A stretch of 64,000 bases of DNA from Hyaloperonospora brassicae (GCA_947650285.1 CANTFL010000378.1:91613-155612); one strand, 5' to 3'. Positions 45,090 through 55,972 are shown, counted from the first letter of the stretch. Notes: a model not told the origin generated them from the letters alone. Translations and numbers: made by a program.

Positions 45090-46001
45090 GGCAAATATCA
45101 CTGGCGGATTAAGTTAAAGAACTCTTCCATGGGGCATTTGCCATTCTCATGTACCTCTCCACATGCTGCACACACGTAGAAGCACTTGTCCGATGGATGC
45201 TCTTTGCGACCGCACTTCTGGCACATTAGTCTCTGCCAGCATCCACGATCATCATGTCGCGTTGATCCTCAGTGGGTGCATGCCTTCGGGTTTTTCACCT
45301 CGATCACGTACACCTTCTTCACCAGTATTATTTTGCTAGGTACGATAATCTTGATCTGATCTCTCTTGGCCAGATGCAGTGGTCACACAAACTCGGCGGC
45401 GATCCTTGTCTTCATCCGATCCAATCGAGTCCGATTCCAATCCGCTACTTTCGATCCGCTCACGGATTGCCCTCACCGCCCGAGTAGTTTTGGATGACGT
45501 AGGATTTGGGGAGGCATTCGCTCGCTGGTGGAACTTTCTCGACCCTATCGACGTCTTCAACTGACGACTCTCCATCCTTTGGCATGCACGTAAAGTCTCA
45601 TCCAACTCATTGACATCGGCCAATCGTAGTAGGGTCAGCTGCTTGGCCAGATCGCGATCGTCCAACGTGGCAATGAATTGTTCCACATGTTCACGACGTG
45701 TGTCCGATGTCGTCATCCTCTCGTCTCTGATCGCGATCTTGGCCTGCTTAGCCGCGACGTTTAAGCGGTGCAGATACTCTTGTGGGTTTTCATCCGATCG
45801 TTTTCGTGCGAGATAGTATTGTCTGGCCAGAGACACACCTTGCCCTCCATACTGTACCATGAACTCATCCAGAAATCTCTTCCACTTCTTTCGAGTAGAT
45901 CGACCTAGTTGGTCATACCAGTTTCGAGCGGGTCCTGTCAGCAGATCTCCGAACACCAAACACTTCTCCTCATCGGGCGCTTGATCGCGCAAGAAGGCCA
46001 A
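45090..46001 (-). pseudogene. B4 gag capsid and zinc knuckle
   Basis: 46001-45336 (221 codons): AFLRDQAPDEEKCLVFGDLL, GPARNWYDQLGRSTRKKWKR, YLARKRSDENPQEYLHRLNV and TLDDRDLAKQLTLLRLADVN define the retrotransposon gag domain. At about 45240-45110 another frame gives CQKCGRKEHPSDKC (intact CX2CX4HX4C), then FYVCAACGEVHENGKCPMEE. An in-frame stop precedes the capsid start (about 46003). Confidence 0.82.
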
Positions 46002-46529
46002 TTATATATTGCTGATCCAGCTTCTGGCCCGATCTTCATCTCGATCCTTGCCACAGAATTCTTATAGCTCTGTCATCGCCGACACTCGAATGTGTTGATG
46101 TATGCTACCACCATCTTGCAACGTCTCGGTCGTAGCTATCATAGCGTGTCTACGATCTTCTTGTCCCGAATCATCGGGATCGATGTCTTCAGGGTCGAAA
46201 GACTTCGGTTGACTGCTGCGCGACTGCACTGATTCGATCTCCACATCGGGGGTATAATTTTCATGGGATCTAGCAGGCTTGATCCTTTGGATAGGATAGA
46301 TCGCTTAATACGCTCGTTCCCGTTGTTCTTAGCGAAAACGTTCCATGGCATCATCGAGGTATGTTTTCATGAGTCCTTGCGTAGTAGTCCTCATCTGCTC
46401 TTTAGCACCTGTAACCTTCGATCGCGAGTTCAGCTTCACCGACTTGACTCGATCTCATAGATAAGTTGCACCACTTGGGCCTAGAGACATTTGCTGGATG
46501 CCGACCGAATCATCTGACTCCATCTCTGA

Positions 46530-47390
46530 TTACGCCGAGGCATGATGTGAAGATCCGGTATGATACCCCCTCGGGACATCGGCGATCGTAGCAACCGCTT
46601 GATCCGCGGAATCGCACTTCCCCGTCAGAGGAATCAGCTTGTCATACAGCGATCGAGACGCATGGATCACCTGATCCTGATCGCATTCCAGCAGTTCGCT
46701 CGCATCGAACGCCCCATCGACGTATCCAGCATCTTGCAAAAGCTGGATGATCGCGCTGATCCTTTCTACTGCGTTAGTAGCCACCTTCGTCCGGGATATC
46801 GGGCCTTGTATCTCTCCAATAAGCGTATGATTCAGGATCCGTAGCACGGGGTCACTCGATAGCAGATTCTTGAGCGCCTTCCAATGGAATCCCTGCGCCA
46901 GGTGATCCAACTGCCAGCCTTCCATCTTCATATCCAGAGCATCGTCTACGATCTTGATCGGTTTCACGATCGCTTTCACGCCGTGATCGTGTCGATCCGA
47001 TCTGAGCTCTTCTTTCTTCACTCGATCTGCATTTAAAGTCGTCTTCTTTGACATTGCCTGAGAGGTATTGTGTAGTTTTTTTCCAGTTTTTGCTGAAGGG
47101 TTTTCACCCAGCAGATCGTGGTTTGCAGCACGATCCGCGGTGGTCTCCAAAGGGACCATAGGAGGGGGTCGAGATTTATCTTCCAGATCGATTGATCGAT
47201 CTTCCTCTTTGATTTTCTCTTCATCAGAGTCCCTCCCGAAACTCTGAATATCCGTGGATCCTTTAAAATCACGCGTCGGAGCCGATCCCTTTAGCTCTAA
47301 CGCTTCCATACCAGGCTCAGTCTTGACTTTCACTTCTTCACTTCGGGACTCACTGTAAAAAACCCGAGTCACCAGAAGATCCGGGCACAC
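46530..47390 (-). pseudogene. B4 gag N-terminal extension
   Basis: 286 codons from [10 protein letters not shown] to SSHHASA. Lys/Glu/Asp-rich with [20 protein letters not shown], a run [20 protein letters not shown] and [20 protein letters not shown]. Related pieces occur in B3 and B5, so the long charged N-terminus is a family feature. The start overlaps the PBS region next to the 5' LTR. It joins the capsid through about 500 bp (46002-46529) that is frame-broken. Function in RNA binding or assembly is only inferred from charge. Confidence 0.65.
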
Positions 47391-47397
47391 GCATCAT

Positions 47398-48381
47398 TGT
47401 GGTATATTAGCAAACGATCAATTTATGAGTCAATCCCAACTCTCCACTGGCGCATGGACGACCGACTAACGGAGGGGGTACTCCGATTCTGTGTGTGTTG
47501 CCTTCCTCACCTTGTGTACCCGTAGGTAGGGCGGGTTGCACTCTTCCAGGTGGACTCGTGTCGAAGGAAAACTTGACCGTGTTGGAGATGGGGTTGTGAT
47601 CGTGCTGAAATCTTCACGCGATGAAGGACAACTCGTGGGTACTGATATAAGTTACCCTGATCTCAACGAGATCGCCTTGTCCACTATGTGGTAGCTTGAT
47701 CCGCGAGCCTTCTCGCGAATCTTGCGCCTTACCTTTACGTGTCTTGTTGCGTCCGATAGCAGTTGATGTTGCTTGAGAGTTCTTGAACACACCTGGCCAA
47801 AACAATCCAGGTGTGACGCTCGCGTAGACGTGTAGCGCGACTCTTTATTCGATGGGGACCAAAGATCCTACCCGGAAGAGATAACGTATGCCTTGTGAAG
47901 TAATTTGAGCTCTGTTCAATGTTAACCAACCAACCTATACCCCACCCCTATGCCTATCCGTATATCTTTACCAGATGACACGCGTCGCCTTTTCGGAAAG
48001 ATCGTACCCTCGCATTTATGAGGTGCACACCCAGTATATCCACCGTTGTATCTTCTTGTGGCCCACACAAGATATCCTCGTGATCCTACTAGCGGATTGG
48101 GATCCTATGAGCGGATCGGAATTCTACTAGCGGATAGGGATCATGTTAGCGGATCGGGATCCTGTTAGCGGATCGGGATCCCACTTAGCGGATCGTGATC
48201 CCGTTATCGGATCGCAGCTGGAGATCGGGCATGCGATCCTGGGTTAGGATCGCGGTCTTCCAATGAGATCGAGGGTCTTGTATTGCCATGTCTCACGACG
48301 GATTGCGTAATCAAAACGGGTGTGACTACCCTATAGCCTCTTTCCAGTCTGGGCGATCCTGTCCACTTGGGGTTTGGGTAC
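47398..48381 (-). repeat. B4 5' LTR, inner part (continued at 56372-56499)
   Basis: TGTGGTATATTAGC at 47398 to the A3 target site GGTAC at 48377-48381. The remaining 128 bp (CGCTATTGCCAGCC...TTTGCCACA) lie at 56372-56499 on the far side of A3. It carries the ~20-bp GATC-containing tandem repeats at about 48078-48215. Confidence 0.9.
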
Positions 48382-48773
48382 TGTAACGGGGCACACCCTT
48401 GCGTGAACTCAACGCAAGGGTATCGGTGCCCCGACAGACAAACACAAGTCAAGCGAGGAAGCGTAGGTAAGGTAAAAGCAGAACTGTTATATTAATATAA
48501 TTAAGTCTTTTTTTTACTGTCTCTCTGTTTGACTTAACTTAATTATACTAATCTAACTGAGTATATGGTGACGTCTCGTCACCACTCATTGCGCGCGTCT
48601 TCCGGGGATTGGTGGGTTGATATCATCATGATATCAACCAATGAACAGACTCTTTGGTCGACCCATCAATATCACCACTATTGGTGATATTGTTCAAAGA
48701 ATATTCAACATAATAATCTTTATTGTCAATATTTCTCAAATGACAATTCCATGTAACGGGCTGCCCCGTTACA
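48382..48773 (-). repeat. A3 3' LTR
   Basis: 392 bp. Contains palindromes: GGTGACG/CGTCACC at about 48567-48583, GGTTGATATCA/TGATATCAACC at 48613-48640, CAATATCACC/GGTGATATTG at 48667-48693, and a CCTTGCGT/ACGCAAGG hairpin at the start. All are conserved in the other family A LTRs here. Confidence 0.92.
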
Positions 48774-48787
48774 TCACCCCCCCTTAA
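48774..48787 (-). other. A3 polypurine tract
   Basis: Minus strand TAAGGGGGGGTGA immediately before the 3' LTR start. Position and composition are typical of the plus-strand primer. Confidence 0.75.
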
Positions 48788-48906
48788 CTAATAGTCACCG
48801 TGTGACTATCGAAAATATGGCGGCCACCCGTTGGCCACCATTGGGACAGGGAGCACTTGTTGGGTCCGTTCCATTCACTTTCCGCTTGACCTCGCATAGT
48901 TAACAT

Positions 48907-50512
48907 GTCTATGCGAGGTGACTCAAGACCGACATAGCCCGGTGCTGTGCCAGCCGCTGCGGCAGACGATTCGTCGTCTGATGCTCCTTCTTTGCCTGCA
49001 GCAACAGGTGCTGCAGGTGCACGCGGTATCACACCGCGTGCGCACGATGACCATAATGTAGAGGCCATCTACTCTGGCGAGTCAGACGTGTCTGACTCGG
49101 GCAATGCTCCAGAGGCGTCTCGCTCACCGGCGACGCCTCAGTATTCGCCAAGGCCACTGCCGAACGAACGGACTCGTGATTCGCATCACAGTCTGTTCGG
49201 CAGTGATGACGATGATCAGGGTGGTGAGGAGTATTACTCCTTACCACCGCCGACTCGTGCCTCTTCGCACGAGCGTGATGACGATGGCGTGAGCCGTCGT
49301 CAATCTGGGATCCGTGTTATCGACAGAGGTACCACTGTGAAGCGTGATGATCCGAAGCCGTGGCGTTTGCCCGAAGGCTCATCAATAGCTTGTCTCACGA
49401 GACAATCCAACACCATCGAATACCCTTATTAGATGCGACTGAGCTTCACGGGATGAGTTCCAGCGCGAAGAACTTTCGCGCTGAAGAAGATTTTTATCTC
49501 GATGTCTTTCTTAGACATCGATGGTACAACGGCAACCAAAAGCGTGACAAAGCATCGCTTTTGGCTGAGTGGAACGCGTTCGTTCAAAACGTAAATAATT
49601 TTGGACGAGAAGGGTGGCTCAAGAAGCTTGAGGCGACACGCCTCAGGTTCGAAAGGCGAACGCCAACCGGTGCTAGGTACCGGTTGCACTGTTTGTCGAG
49701 TGATGCAGAAATTTCTTGCCTCGCATGGGGAGACCCTTGTGCGACTTATGTTGACAACTCGCAGCGTGCACATAGGGACGTGTATTCCCTAAGTTCGCCC
49801 TGGGGAAGGGCACACATCTCGGTTAAGATGCGTGACGCGATTGCAAACTTGCAATCCGTCTACAAGCGCCAGAAGCGCGTGTTTACCGATGGGCCCTCGG
49901 ATCAATCGGATAATCCTCGTCATACTGGTGAACGAGACCAGGCACATCCATTAAAAGCTGAGAGCGGGGCTCCCATCTCTTCCAAGAGGGTGGATACCCC
50001 CGCCACTGGACGAGGTAGCTCGTCCTTGATCCTAAATTGTCACGGTGATTCAAGATACGCTCCACTAGAAAGCGTTGATCACCGTGAGCATCCACCAAAG
50101 GATATGGTGGAGGAGGAAAGACCTCCTCCAGATGATTCTGCTCACCATCTCGATCCTCACGAGATGGATCGCGCAATCGATGAATTGCGCGATGACTTTA
50201 GAGCACGAGAGGGTCGGGCGTTACGCTCTGACTAACGCTTTGCGGAAGAACTGCAAGGATCACGAGGCGAACCGTGCAAAGAACCGCGCTGAGTATGCTG
50301 TCGCACAGCTGCAAGTTGAGCGCGACGTCCGCTCCTTCTTTGGCTATCTGGCGACAGCTCGCGGGGATATATCTCAGTTGCGTTCTGAGGTCTCTTATCT
50401 ACCCGACCCGACGGACCGTCTGGAGCGCGAACGCAAGAACTTGATGGATGTTCTTGAACGTGGGGGCTATCTTCATCGGAAGAAGAAGGCTCGTACTGAC
50501 AGTACGTCCTGA
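48907..50512 (+). pseudogene. A3 antisense reading frame, ~535 codons with three breaks
   Basis: Plus-strand frame opposite to A3. Starts MSMRGDSRPT at 48907, one TAG, then 48947-49432 (Ala/Ser/Asp-rich, low complexity: DSHHSLFGSDDDDQGGEEYY), a frame step to about 49450-50235 (SAKNFRAEEDFYLDVFLRHR, WLKKLEATRLRFERRTP, ISVKMRDAIANLQSVYKR, EMDRAIDELRDDFRAREGRA), and a further step to 50230-50512 (NCKDHEANRAKNRAEYAVAQ, LQVERDVRSFFGYLATARGD, likely coiled coil). Between 48907 and about 49880 there is no sense-strand coding; beyond that it overlaps the chromodomain and integrase tail on the other strand. Homologous, codon-shifted versions exist in A1 and A2. No known domain recognised. Confidence 0.6.
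49883..50176 (-). pseudogene. A3 chromodomain
   Basis: 98 codons: FPPPPYPLVDAHGDQRFLVE, RILNHRDNLGSRTSYLVQWR, GYPPSWKRWEPRSQLLMDVP. A typical chromodomain with the aromatic residues of the methyl-lysine cage region (Y, W, W) present. It is the C-terminus of pol, separated from the integrase tail by a frameshift. It would target integration to heterochromatin in the chromovirus manner. Confidence 0.85.
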
Positions 50513-50756
50513 GTCGCCCCACGTAAAACGTAGGATGCGTGCGCATCTTACGTGGCAATTCGATCGTGTATGCATTGCCTCTGCGGTGCAACACACGAAA
50601 GGGACCAATGTATTTCGGCAGTAGTTTACTTCTGCCTACACTAGTGACTGCATGTCCAGGTAAGTTTACCGTTGACAGTAGTACTAGGTCATTAACTTTA
50701 AATGAAAGAACATTTGCGCTTCCATTCTTGTCTGCGTTCCGTTTCTGGCGGTCCAC
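50232..50756 (-). pseudogene. A3 integrase C-terminal module
   Basis: 174 codons: DLVLLSTVNLPGHAV, SKLLPKYIGPFRVLHRRGNA, YTIELPRKMRTHPTFYVGRL and RTYCQYEPSSSDEDSP. This is the SH3-like DNA-binding tail with the 'KL.P.Y.GPF.V' and 'HP.FHV..L' motifs. It is joined to the core at about 50760-51045 by frame-broken sequence that includes an Asp-rich run. Confidence 0.85.
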
Positions 50757-51045
50757 CGCATTTGCGATGGAGTCCTAAACGAAACGAACCATCGCCTCTC
50801 GAGTCAGCAGGAAGTTCTCTGCTGACTCTTTGTTTTGTCTTTCAGTGCGCCTTGTGCGCACTGCTAAGAGATTGCTCTCTTCTTCAGCGAGGTTGTCTTC
50901 TTCCTCGCTGGCATAATCGTTGACGATGCTGAATATACCAGCATCGTCATCATCATCCGAGTCAATAATAGCGTCGTCGCTATTATTGAGGTGATCTTCT
51001 TCATCGATGTCGACTTGATCGACATCGGCATCATACGTGACGACG

Positions 51046-52218
51046 TTAGCGTCGACACGTGATGAGCAAGAGCCAGAACGGTTTTTGCTCGAGTGAGTCC
51101 CTCCCCCCTATCCAAAAGTCACACTCTAGAAGGGTGGGCACACGTGGATGGCGTAGGCCATGTACGTAAAACGGTGTGTGCTGTGTGGAAGCATGCACCG
51201 AATTATTGATGGCGAATTCCACCATGGGTAGGAATTCGCTCCAACTCGGAAACGAGTGGACATATCCTCGAAGGATCTCTTCGAGGACACGGTTCGCACG
51301 TTCCGTCTGACCATCTGTTTCGGGATGGTCAGAAGTAGACATCGTCAACCGTGTTCCGAGAGAACGGAACACGGATTGCCAAAATTCCGCCGTGAACCGA
51401 GGGTCACGGTCGGATACGAGTTCACGGGGTAACCCGTGGAGTCTAAAGACCGTGTCTAGAAAGACACGAGCACAACCTTGAGCCTTGATTGACTCAGGGA
51501 CAGCAGCAAGATGGACCATCTTGCTGAATCGGTCCACAAACACAAGAATACCATTATTCTTGTGAGCGTCTTCGGGAAAACCAAAGACGAAGTCCATTGA
51601 AACGGACTGCCAGAACTCTGTCGGAACAAGCAGAGGCTGCAATGGCGCACGGGATGAAGGACTAGGCTTCACCCGTTGACATACTTCGCAAGCACGGATG
51701 TACTTGCGAACAAACTGATACTGGCGGGGCCAGTAAAAGTCGCGACTTACCGTGAGGTAAGTCTTTTCTCTACCACGATGGCCGCTTGTTGGGGCATCGT
51801 GACACTCATACATGATGCGCAATCGCAAATCATGATGAGCGGGTACGACGACACGAGGCGTGTCGTCGGCAACAGCTGTATAGTACAGCAATCCGTTGCG
51901 TGTACTATACCGATCCGATGAGGATCGGTACAAAGCCGGTAAATTCCTCATTGATGTACTGGATGGATTCACCAGATGATCCATCAATCGCAGAAGATCC
52001 TTATCTTCCGCGTATGCCTTTCGTACGTCGTCAAGTAAACTTGACGACGGGACACTGACTGACAGTGTCGCAACAGTGGGCTTGTCCTCACTGTTGGCTT
52101 GCGCGTCCGGCGCGAAATCGGGCCGGCGCGAAAGAGCATCCGCGACGACATTGAGTCGTCCCGGTTTATACTCCACGGAGAAGTTATACTCCGCGAAGAA
52201 AGACAGCCACATCGCCAT
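51046..52218 (-). pseudogene. A3 RNase H end, integrase zinc finger and catalytic core
   Basis: 390-codon open stretch. Residues 1-40 finish RNase H (FFAEYNFSVEYKPGRLNVVA, DALSRRPDF). Zinc finger: His140 and His147 (CHDAPTSGHRGRE), Cys177 and Cys180 (CEVC). Catalytic triad: Asp209 (SVSMDFVFG), Asp270 (ELVSDRDPRF) and Glu306 (TDGQTERANR), the last two 35 residues apart exactly as in the DD35E family. Then FAINNSVHASTQHTPFYVHG and a premature end after WLLLITCRR. All catalytic residues are present, so this domain may have been lost only recently. It acts in the nucleus to insert cDNA. Confidence 0.9.
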
Positions 52219-52331
52219 TCTTTGCGAGAGGTGTGGGCTGTTTACGGCCGTGCGTAATGACGCATGGTCCGTATAGACGATGAACGGTCTATCTCCCTAG
52301 AGATAGACGCGAAACTTAGCCAGTGCACACT

Positions 52332-52925
52332 TCATGACAAGGAGTTCCTTGTAATGCACTGGGTAATTACGCTCAGCTGTTTGCAGATGGCCAGGTGATA
52401 GAAGATGACGCGCTCCGCGCCACCTGTCTCAAATTGCATCAACTTACAGCCGATAGCGAGATCGCTGGCGTCACAGACCACATGAAATGGTCTGTCCTGA
52501 TCTGCAATCGCCAAGATCGACGATTGCATCAAGCTCCGCTTGATACCCTCAAAGAAACGCTGACACTCAGCGTTCCATGACCACTTGACATTTTTCTTGA
52601 GCAAGCAAGAAAGATGAACAGTCATTTCAGCGTAGTTGCGCGAGTACTTGTGCAAGTACGCCGCTAGACCAAGGAACTTCCTTAGTTCCATGACATCGAC
52701 TGGCACTGGCCAGTCGGTGATCGCCTTGATCTTTTCGGGATCAGGGCGTACGCCGTGTTTACCCACGATGCACCCAAGAAGTGGTATTTCGATAGCCGCG
52801 AAGATACACTTCTTGAATTTGGCGTACAACTTATACTTGCGCATAAGTTGAAGAACCTGACGAACGTGAGTTCTGTGAACTTCAACGTCCGTCTTTCCGT
52901 CCATAGCCGGGCTATGGACGAACAC
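52332..52925 (-). pseudogene. A3 RT C-terminus and RNase H
   Basis: 197 codons beginning just after the active site. HRTHVRQVLQLMRKYKLYAK, FKKCIFAAIEIPLLGCIVGK, PEKIKAITDWPVPVDVMELR, KFLGLAAYLHKYSRNYAEMT and PFHVVCDASDLAIGC. It ends in a frameshift inside RNase H (YHLAICKQLS); the next part resumes at 52320-52230 in another frame. Confidence 0.85.
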
Positions 52926-53234
52926 ATCGTCGAAGTAACTCGGTGCGAAGTCTCACACCGGTCTCAACAGATATGGCACACATCTGTTGAAAGTAGCAGG
53001 GGCATTACTCATCCCCTGTGGCATCACTAGCCACTCCCACAGCATACCGCTGGGAATACTCACTGCCGTGAACGGGATGTCCCGTTCACGCATGAGGATC
53101 TGATAGAATCCATCCATCAGATCCATGGACGAAAAGATGGTACTCTTTGACATATCATCTATGATTACGTCCTTCCTCGGTATTCGCATCTGAGCTGGTA
53201 CCTTTGCAGCATTCAACTTGTTGAATGCGTGCAC
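52926..53234 (-). pseudogene. A3 reverse transcriptase core
   Basis: MHAFNKLNAAKVPAQMRIPR, SKSTIFSSMDLMDGFYQIL and MLWEWLVMPQGMSNAPATFN. In the next frame (about 52960-52915) PSYFDDVFVHS carries the YxDD motif (YFDD). Intact motif residues, with a frameshift between VPYLLRPV and the active site. Confidence 0.88.
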
Positions 53235-53246
53235 TATCCGCCACCC

Positions 53247-53828
53247 TCATGTGGCCTTTCGCACACAGAAGTTCGGAGAGCTGTGAGGGGATGTTGATTC
53301 CCTCACATGGCCCGCTGCTAAGCGATCGGCAAAGAACTTGTCGATCGCTAGTACTTGTTCACGAGGCAGTGGCCACTGCTTCATGACACAGTACTTCGAG
53401 CCCGGTCTGAGCTCGATCTCGTGGCGAGTGCCTTTGTCCTTAGGCAACTCGCAAGTTACAGATTCAAGGAACACATCCCTGAATTCGATCAAATCCTTAT
53501 ACAAATGGTTTTCCTGAAGTGACTCCCAGGATTGAGACGTGTATCGCTCAATCCGAGTCTTCTCATCGAGGACACTTTCGTCCATCGATGAGCTGCTGAG
53601 AACCCGTTCGTTCTCACCAAATACCATTGCCGACCGAATATTGGCCACATACTCATCCTCTGTGACGAGTATGCAGATCTGCTTGGCTTTGCCACTACGC
53701 AGATCACGCAAGAACCGTTTCGGTTCTAGCGTTGGCAACTGAGTTATCTCCGAAGTCAACTTCGGAGGCACAATCAGATCAAGCGTATAAGCGCCTACGC
53801 TTGATCCGTCATTAACCAAGACGTTCAA
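53247..53828 (-). pseudogene. A3 pol segment before RT
   Basis: 193 codons: TLDLIVPPKLTSEITQLPTL, EPKRFLRDLRSGKAKQICIL, SKYCVMKQWPLPREQVLAID, KFFADRLAAGHVRESTSPHS and SPNFCVRKAT. The last two blocks are the RT fingers entry. It corresponds to A1 6667-6362 plus the decayed 6361-6190. Confidence 0.82.
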
Positions 53829-54018
53829 CGTCTTGGTTTCTTCCTAGGATCTTGCTTCCACAGGTTGCTGAGGGCCTGATCCCTCAGCAAGCAACTCTTG
53901 AGGAACTCCTTCCTCAAGTACGTGGGGACTTATTCCCTCGACGTCTTCCGACTGTGGCTGTGCAACCACAGTCAGGAACCGATCCTCTACGGTCGACTCT
54001 CCAGTCGACCTAGGATTT

Positions 54019-54912
54019 TCATGTTGCCCTTTGGAGGCAACAGGTTTCTTTCTGTCTAAGATGCTGACCGCTAGGCATGCATCCATGTCCCGGTCCACTC
54101 GACTTATTCGAGTGGTGGACCTTCGGCGCAGCCTGTACTTCTGTACAGCCGCCGGGAGCTTGCTCCACAGTGTAGTGATCAACTACACTGTGACCTTGTG
54201 CAGTCGTGCTAACGACCGTACCGCAAGTGAGGCCATCGCACTCACTCGCAGAACATCCACACGCTTGTGGACGCTCCAAGATGTTCATCAGATGGCCATC
54301 TGGTGAACAAGCGGCAGGCATCTTCACGGATCGATGCTGCCAGCTCACCCTTGGCTCGTATTTTCTGAGCCAAGGTAATCCCAGGATGACATCAAATTTG
54401 TCATCCAGATCTAGTACGATGAAATCATCATCGTACTGCTCGCCCTCTAACGTGTAGTGGATTCCTACTACACGTTTTTCAACGGTTATCGATGCGCCTG
54501 TTGCAAGGCGCACCGTCATCCTTGTGAGGGGGAATGTCGCGCTCAACGAACTTGAGCCTACGACCCTCTAGTGACTGGCGACGAACAAAGTTGTTCGACG
54601 CCCCACAGTCTATAGGGCACGAAGTGACAAATCATTTGTCACTTCCAACTTCAAGGTGATGAGCGAAACGTCATCACCAGGTGCAGAGACACATAATGAT
54701 TGTGTATCTGGAGCAAATTTCGTCAAGAGAGTTGCTAATATTCTCGATGTTGCTGGATCAGTAGGGCGCTCCGCCCCTACTGACCCCGACCATTTTTTGA
54801 TGGTCCGTCTCGCTGTTGCGGCTTCGCAACAGCGCTGGACCCATTCCATTGCCCTTTCTGGCAAATGGTCGTCCATTTCGCTCAGTACTGCTTGGTACTG
54901 GGCGTGGAGCAC
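54019..54912 (-). pseudogene. A3 aspartic protease
   Basis: 54912-54610 leads in frame to NDLSLRAL then a stop; just after, the sequence codes DCGASNNFVRRQ, a retropepsin-type D-[CST]-G-A site that is thrown out of frame by loss of one base at about 54608. 54546-54019 continues: ATGASITVEKRVVGIHYTLE, DDDFIVLDLDDKFDVILGLP and WLRKYEPRVSWQHRSVKMP, typical of the RVP_2-type protease of oomycete and plant chromoviruses (ILGLPWL block). The N-terminal part overlaps the end of gag in a +1 frame. Confidence 0.82.
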
Positions 54913-55840
54913 TACACTTATATGCGTAGTGCCCTAACTTCTGATAGCGATTGCACCTCTGCAATCGCTTGTTGTTTGAAGAGCGAGGTCTCTCGCTCTC
55001 AACATAGCAGATGTCCATTGGCTCTGAACCTCCGGTCTCTTCTCGTCTCGGTGGACGATAAGAGTTTGAGCTAGCATGAGCCTGTCTCATGCTAAAGTCT
55101 TCCTGTTCCGCGGCTGAGATCGTTTCTTCCAGCGTATTCAGCTCAAGGCGGAACAGGTGGCTCCTGACGGGCCCTTCTGCGAGCCCTTGCATGAACACCG
55201 TAATCAACGTGTGTTCATGGACTGGGTTAGCAGTTATACTACTCGCAAGGAGTCGTATATGTTGAGCGTAAGCGTGCACATCACTCTTACCCTGCTTGAG
55301 TTTCAGGAGCTCTGAACGAGCCCTGAACTCAGCCCGTGGCGGCTCAAACGTTAGTCTGAGCCGGGACTTGAGGTCATCTAGCAACCTAAACACATTCGGG
55401 TCGCTGCTCTCGAGCCCCAGGGACCAAGTTTTGGCACGCCCTGCCAAGTGGGTTTGAGCAAATGTGAGTTTCATTTGCTCATCTTCGACGCGACGAGCCC
55501 TTAAAGTTCTGTCGAGTTCTACAAACCACAGTAACAGGGAGTCTTCCAGGACTCCACTGTACTTGGAGATGTCAACTTTCATGACCTCGGTATGACGCGC
55601 ATGTGCCGTTCCGCCCACAGCAGCATGGAATTGCTGCTGTCTCAACAGCTCTGTCTGTTGAGCACCGAGTTCTCTCAACGGCTCGGCCTGTTGAGAGCCT
55701 TGCTGGTGAAGCAAGGCTACTTTCCCCCTTTCGGCGACAAGTTCATGTTGAATGAACTTGGCGATAGCGGCATGTTGTTGGTCTCTGTCTAGAGACTCCA
55801 ACATGGCGCTAATGGCGAACTCGCCTACGGTAGAACTCAT
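54758..55840 (-). CDS. A3 Gag
   Basis: 360-codon open frame, the longest intact unit of A3. Starts MSSTVGEFAISAMLESLDRD. Glutamine-rich helix (QQGSQQAEPLRELGAQQTEL) at residues ~45-70, then the retrotransposon capsid core: DSLLLWFVELDRTLRARRVE, AQTHLAGRAKTWSLGLESSD, SELLKLKQGKSDVHAYAQHI and FMQGLAEGPVRSHLFRLELN. A zinc knuckle near residue 315 reads CNRYQKLGHYAYKC; the second Cys is Tyr, so Zn binding is probably weakened. It ends GVSRGGAPY, overlapping the pro frame by about 155 nt. Forms the particle shell in the cytoplasm. Confidence 0.85.
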   Translation of the reverse strand: MSSTVGEFAISAMLESLDRDQQHAAIAKFIQHELVAERGKVALLHQQGSQQAEPLRELGAQQTELLRQQQFHAAVGGTAHARHTEVMKVDISKYSGVLEDSLLLWFVELDRTLRARRVEDEQMKLTFAQTHLAGRAKTWSLGLESSDPNVFRLLDDLKSRLRLTFEPPRAEFRARSELLKLKQGKSDVHAYAQHIRLLASSITANPVHEHTLITVFMQGLAEGPVRSHLFRLELNTLEETISAAEQEDFSMRQAHASSNSYRPPRREETGGSEPMDICYVESERPRSSNNKRLQRCNRYQKLGHYAYKCSAPRPVPSSTERNGRPFARKGNGMGPALLRSRNSETDHQKMVGVSRGGAPY

Positions 55841-55956
55841 TCGTTCTACCGCACCCTATTCGATGTCACTCAGATGGGTAAACCCTTCACGCGTGGCGTG
55901 ACAGGTCTCTTCATCATCCAACATGTTCATGTTGGATGTTGTGGTCCTTGGAAAGA

Positions 55957-55972
55957 CTACGAAGTGCTACCA
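55957..55972 (-). other. A3 primer-binding site
   Basis: Minus strand TGGTAGCACTTCGTAG two bases after the 5' LTR. The first eight bases complement TGCTACCA, the 3' end expected of initiator tRNA-Met in many eukaryotes. A2 has TGGTAGTACTTTGTAG and A1 a mutated TAGTATCACTTTGTAG at the same place. The match beyond eight bases is unproven. Confidence 0.5.
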
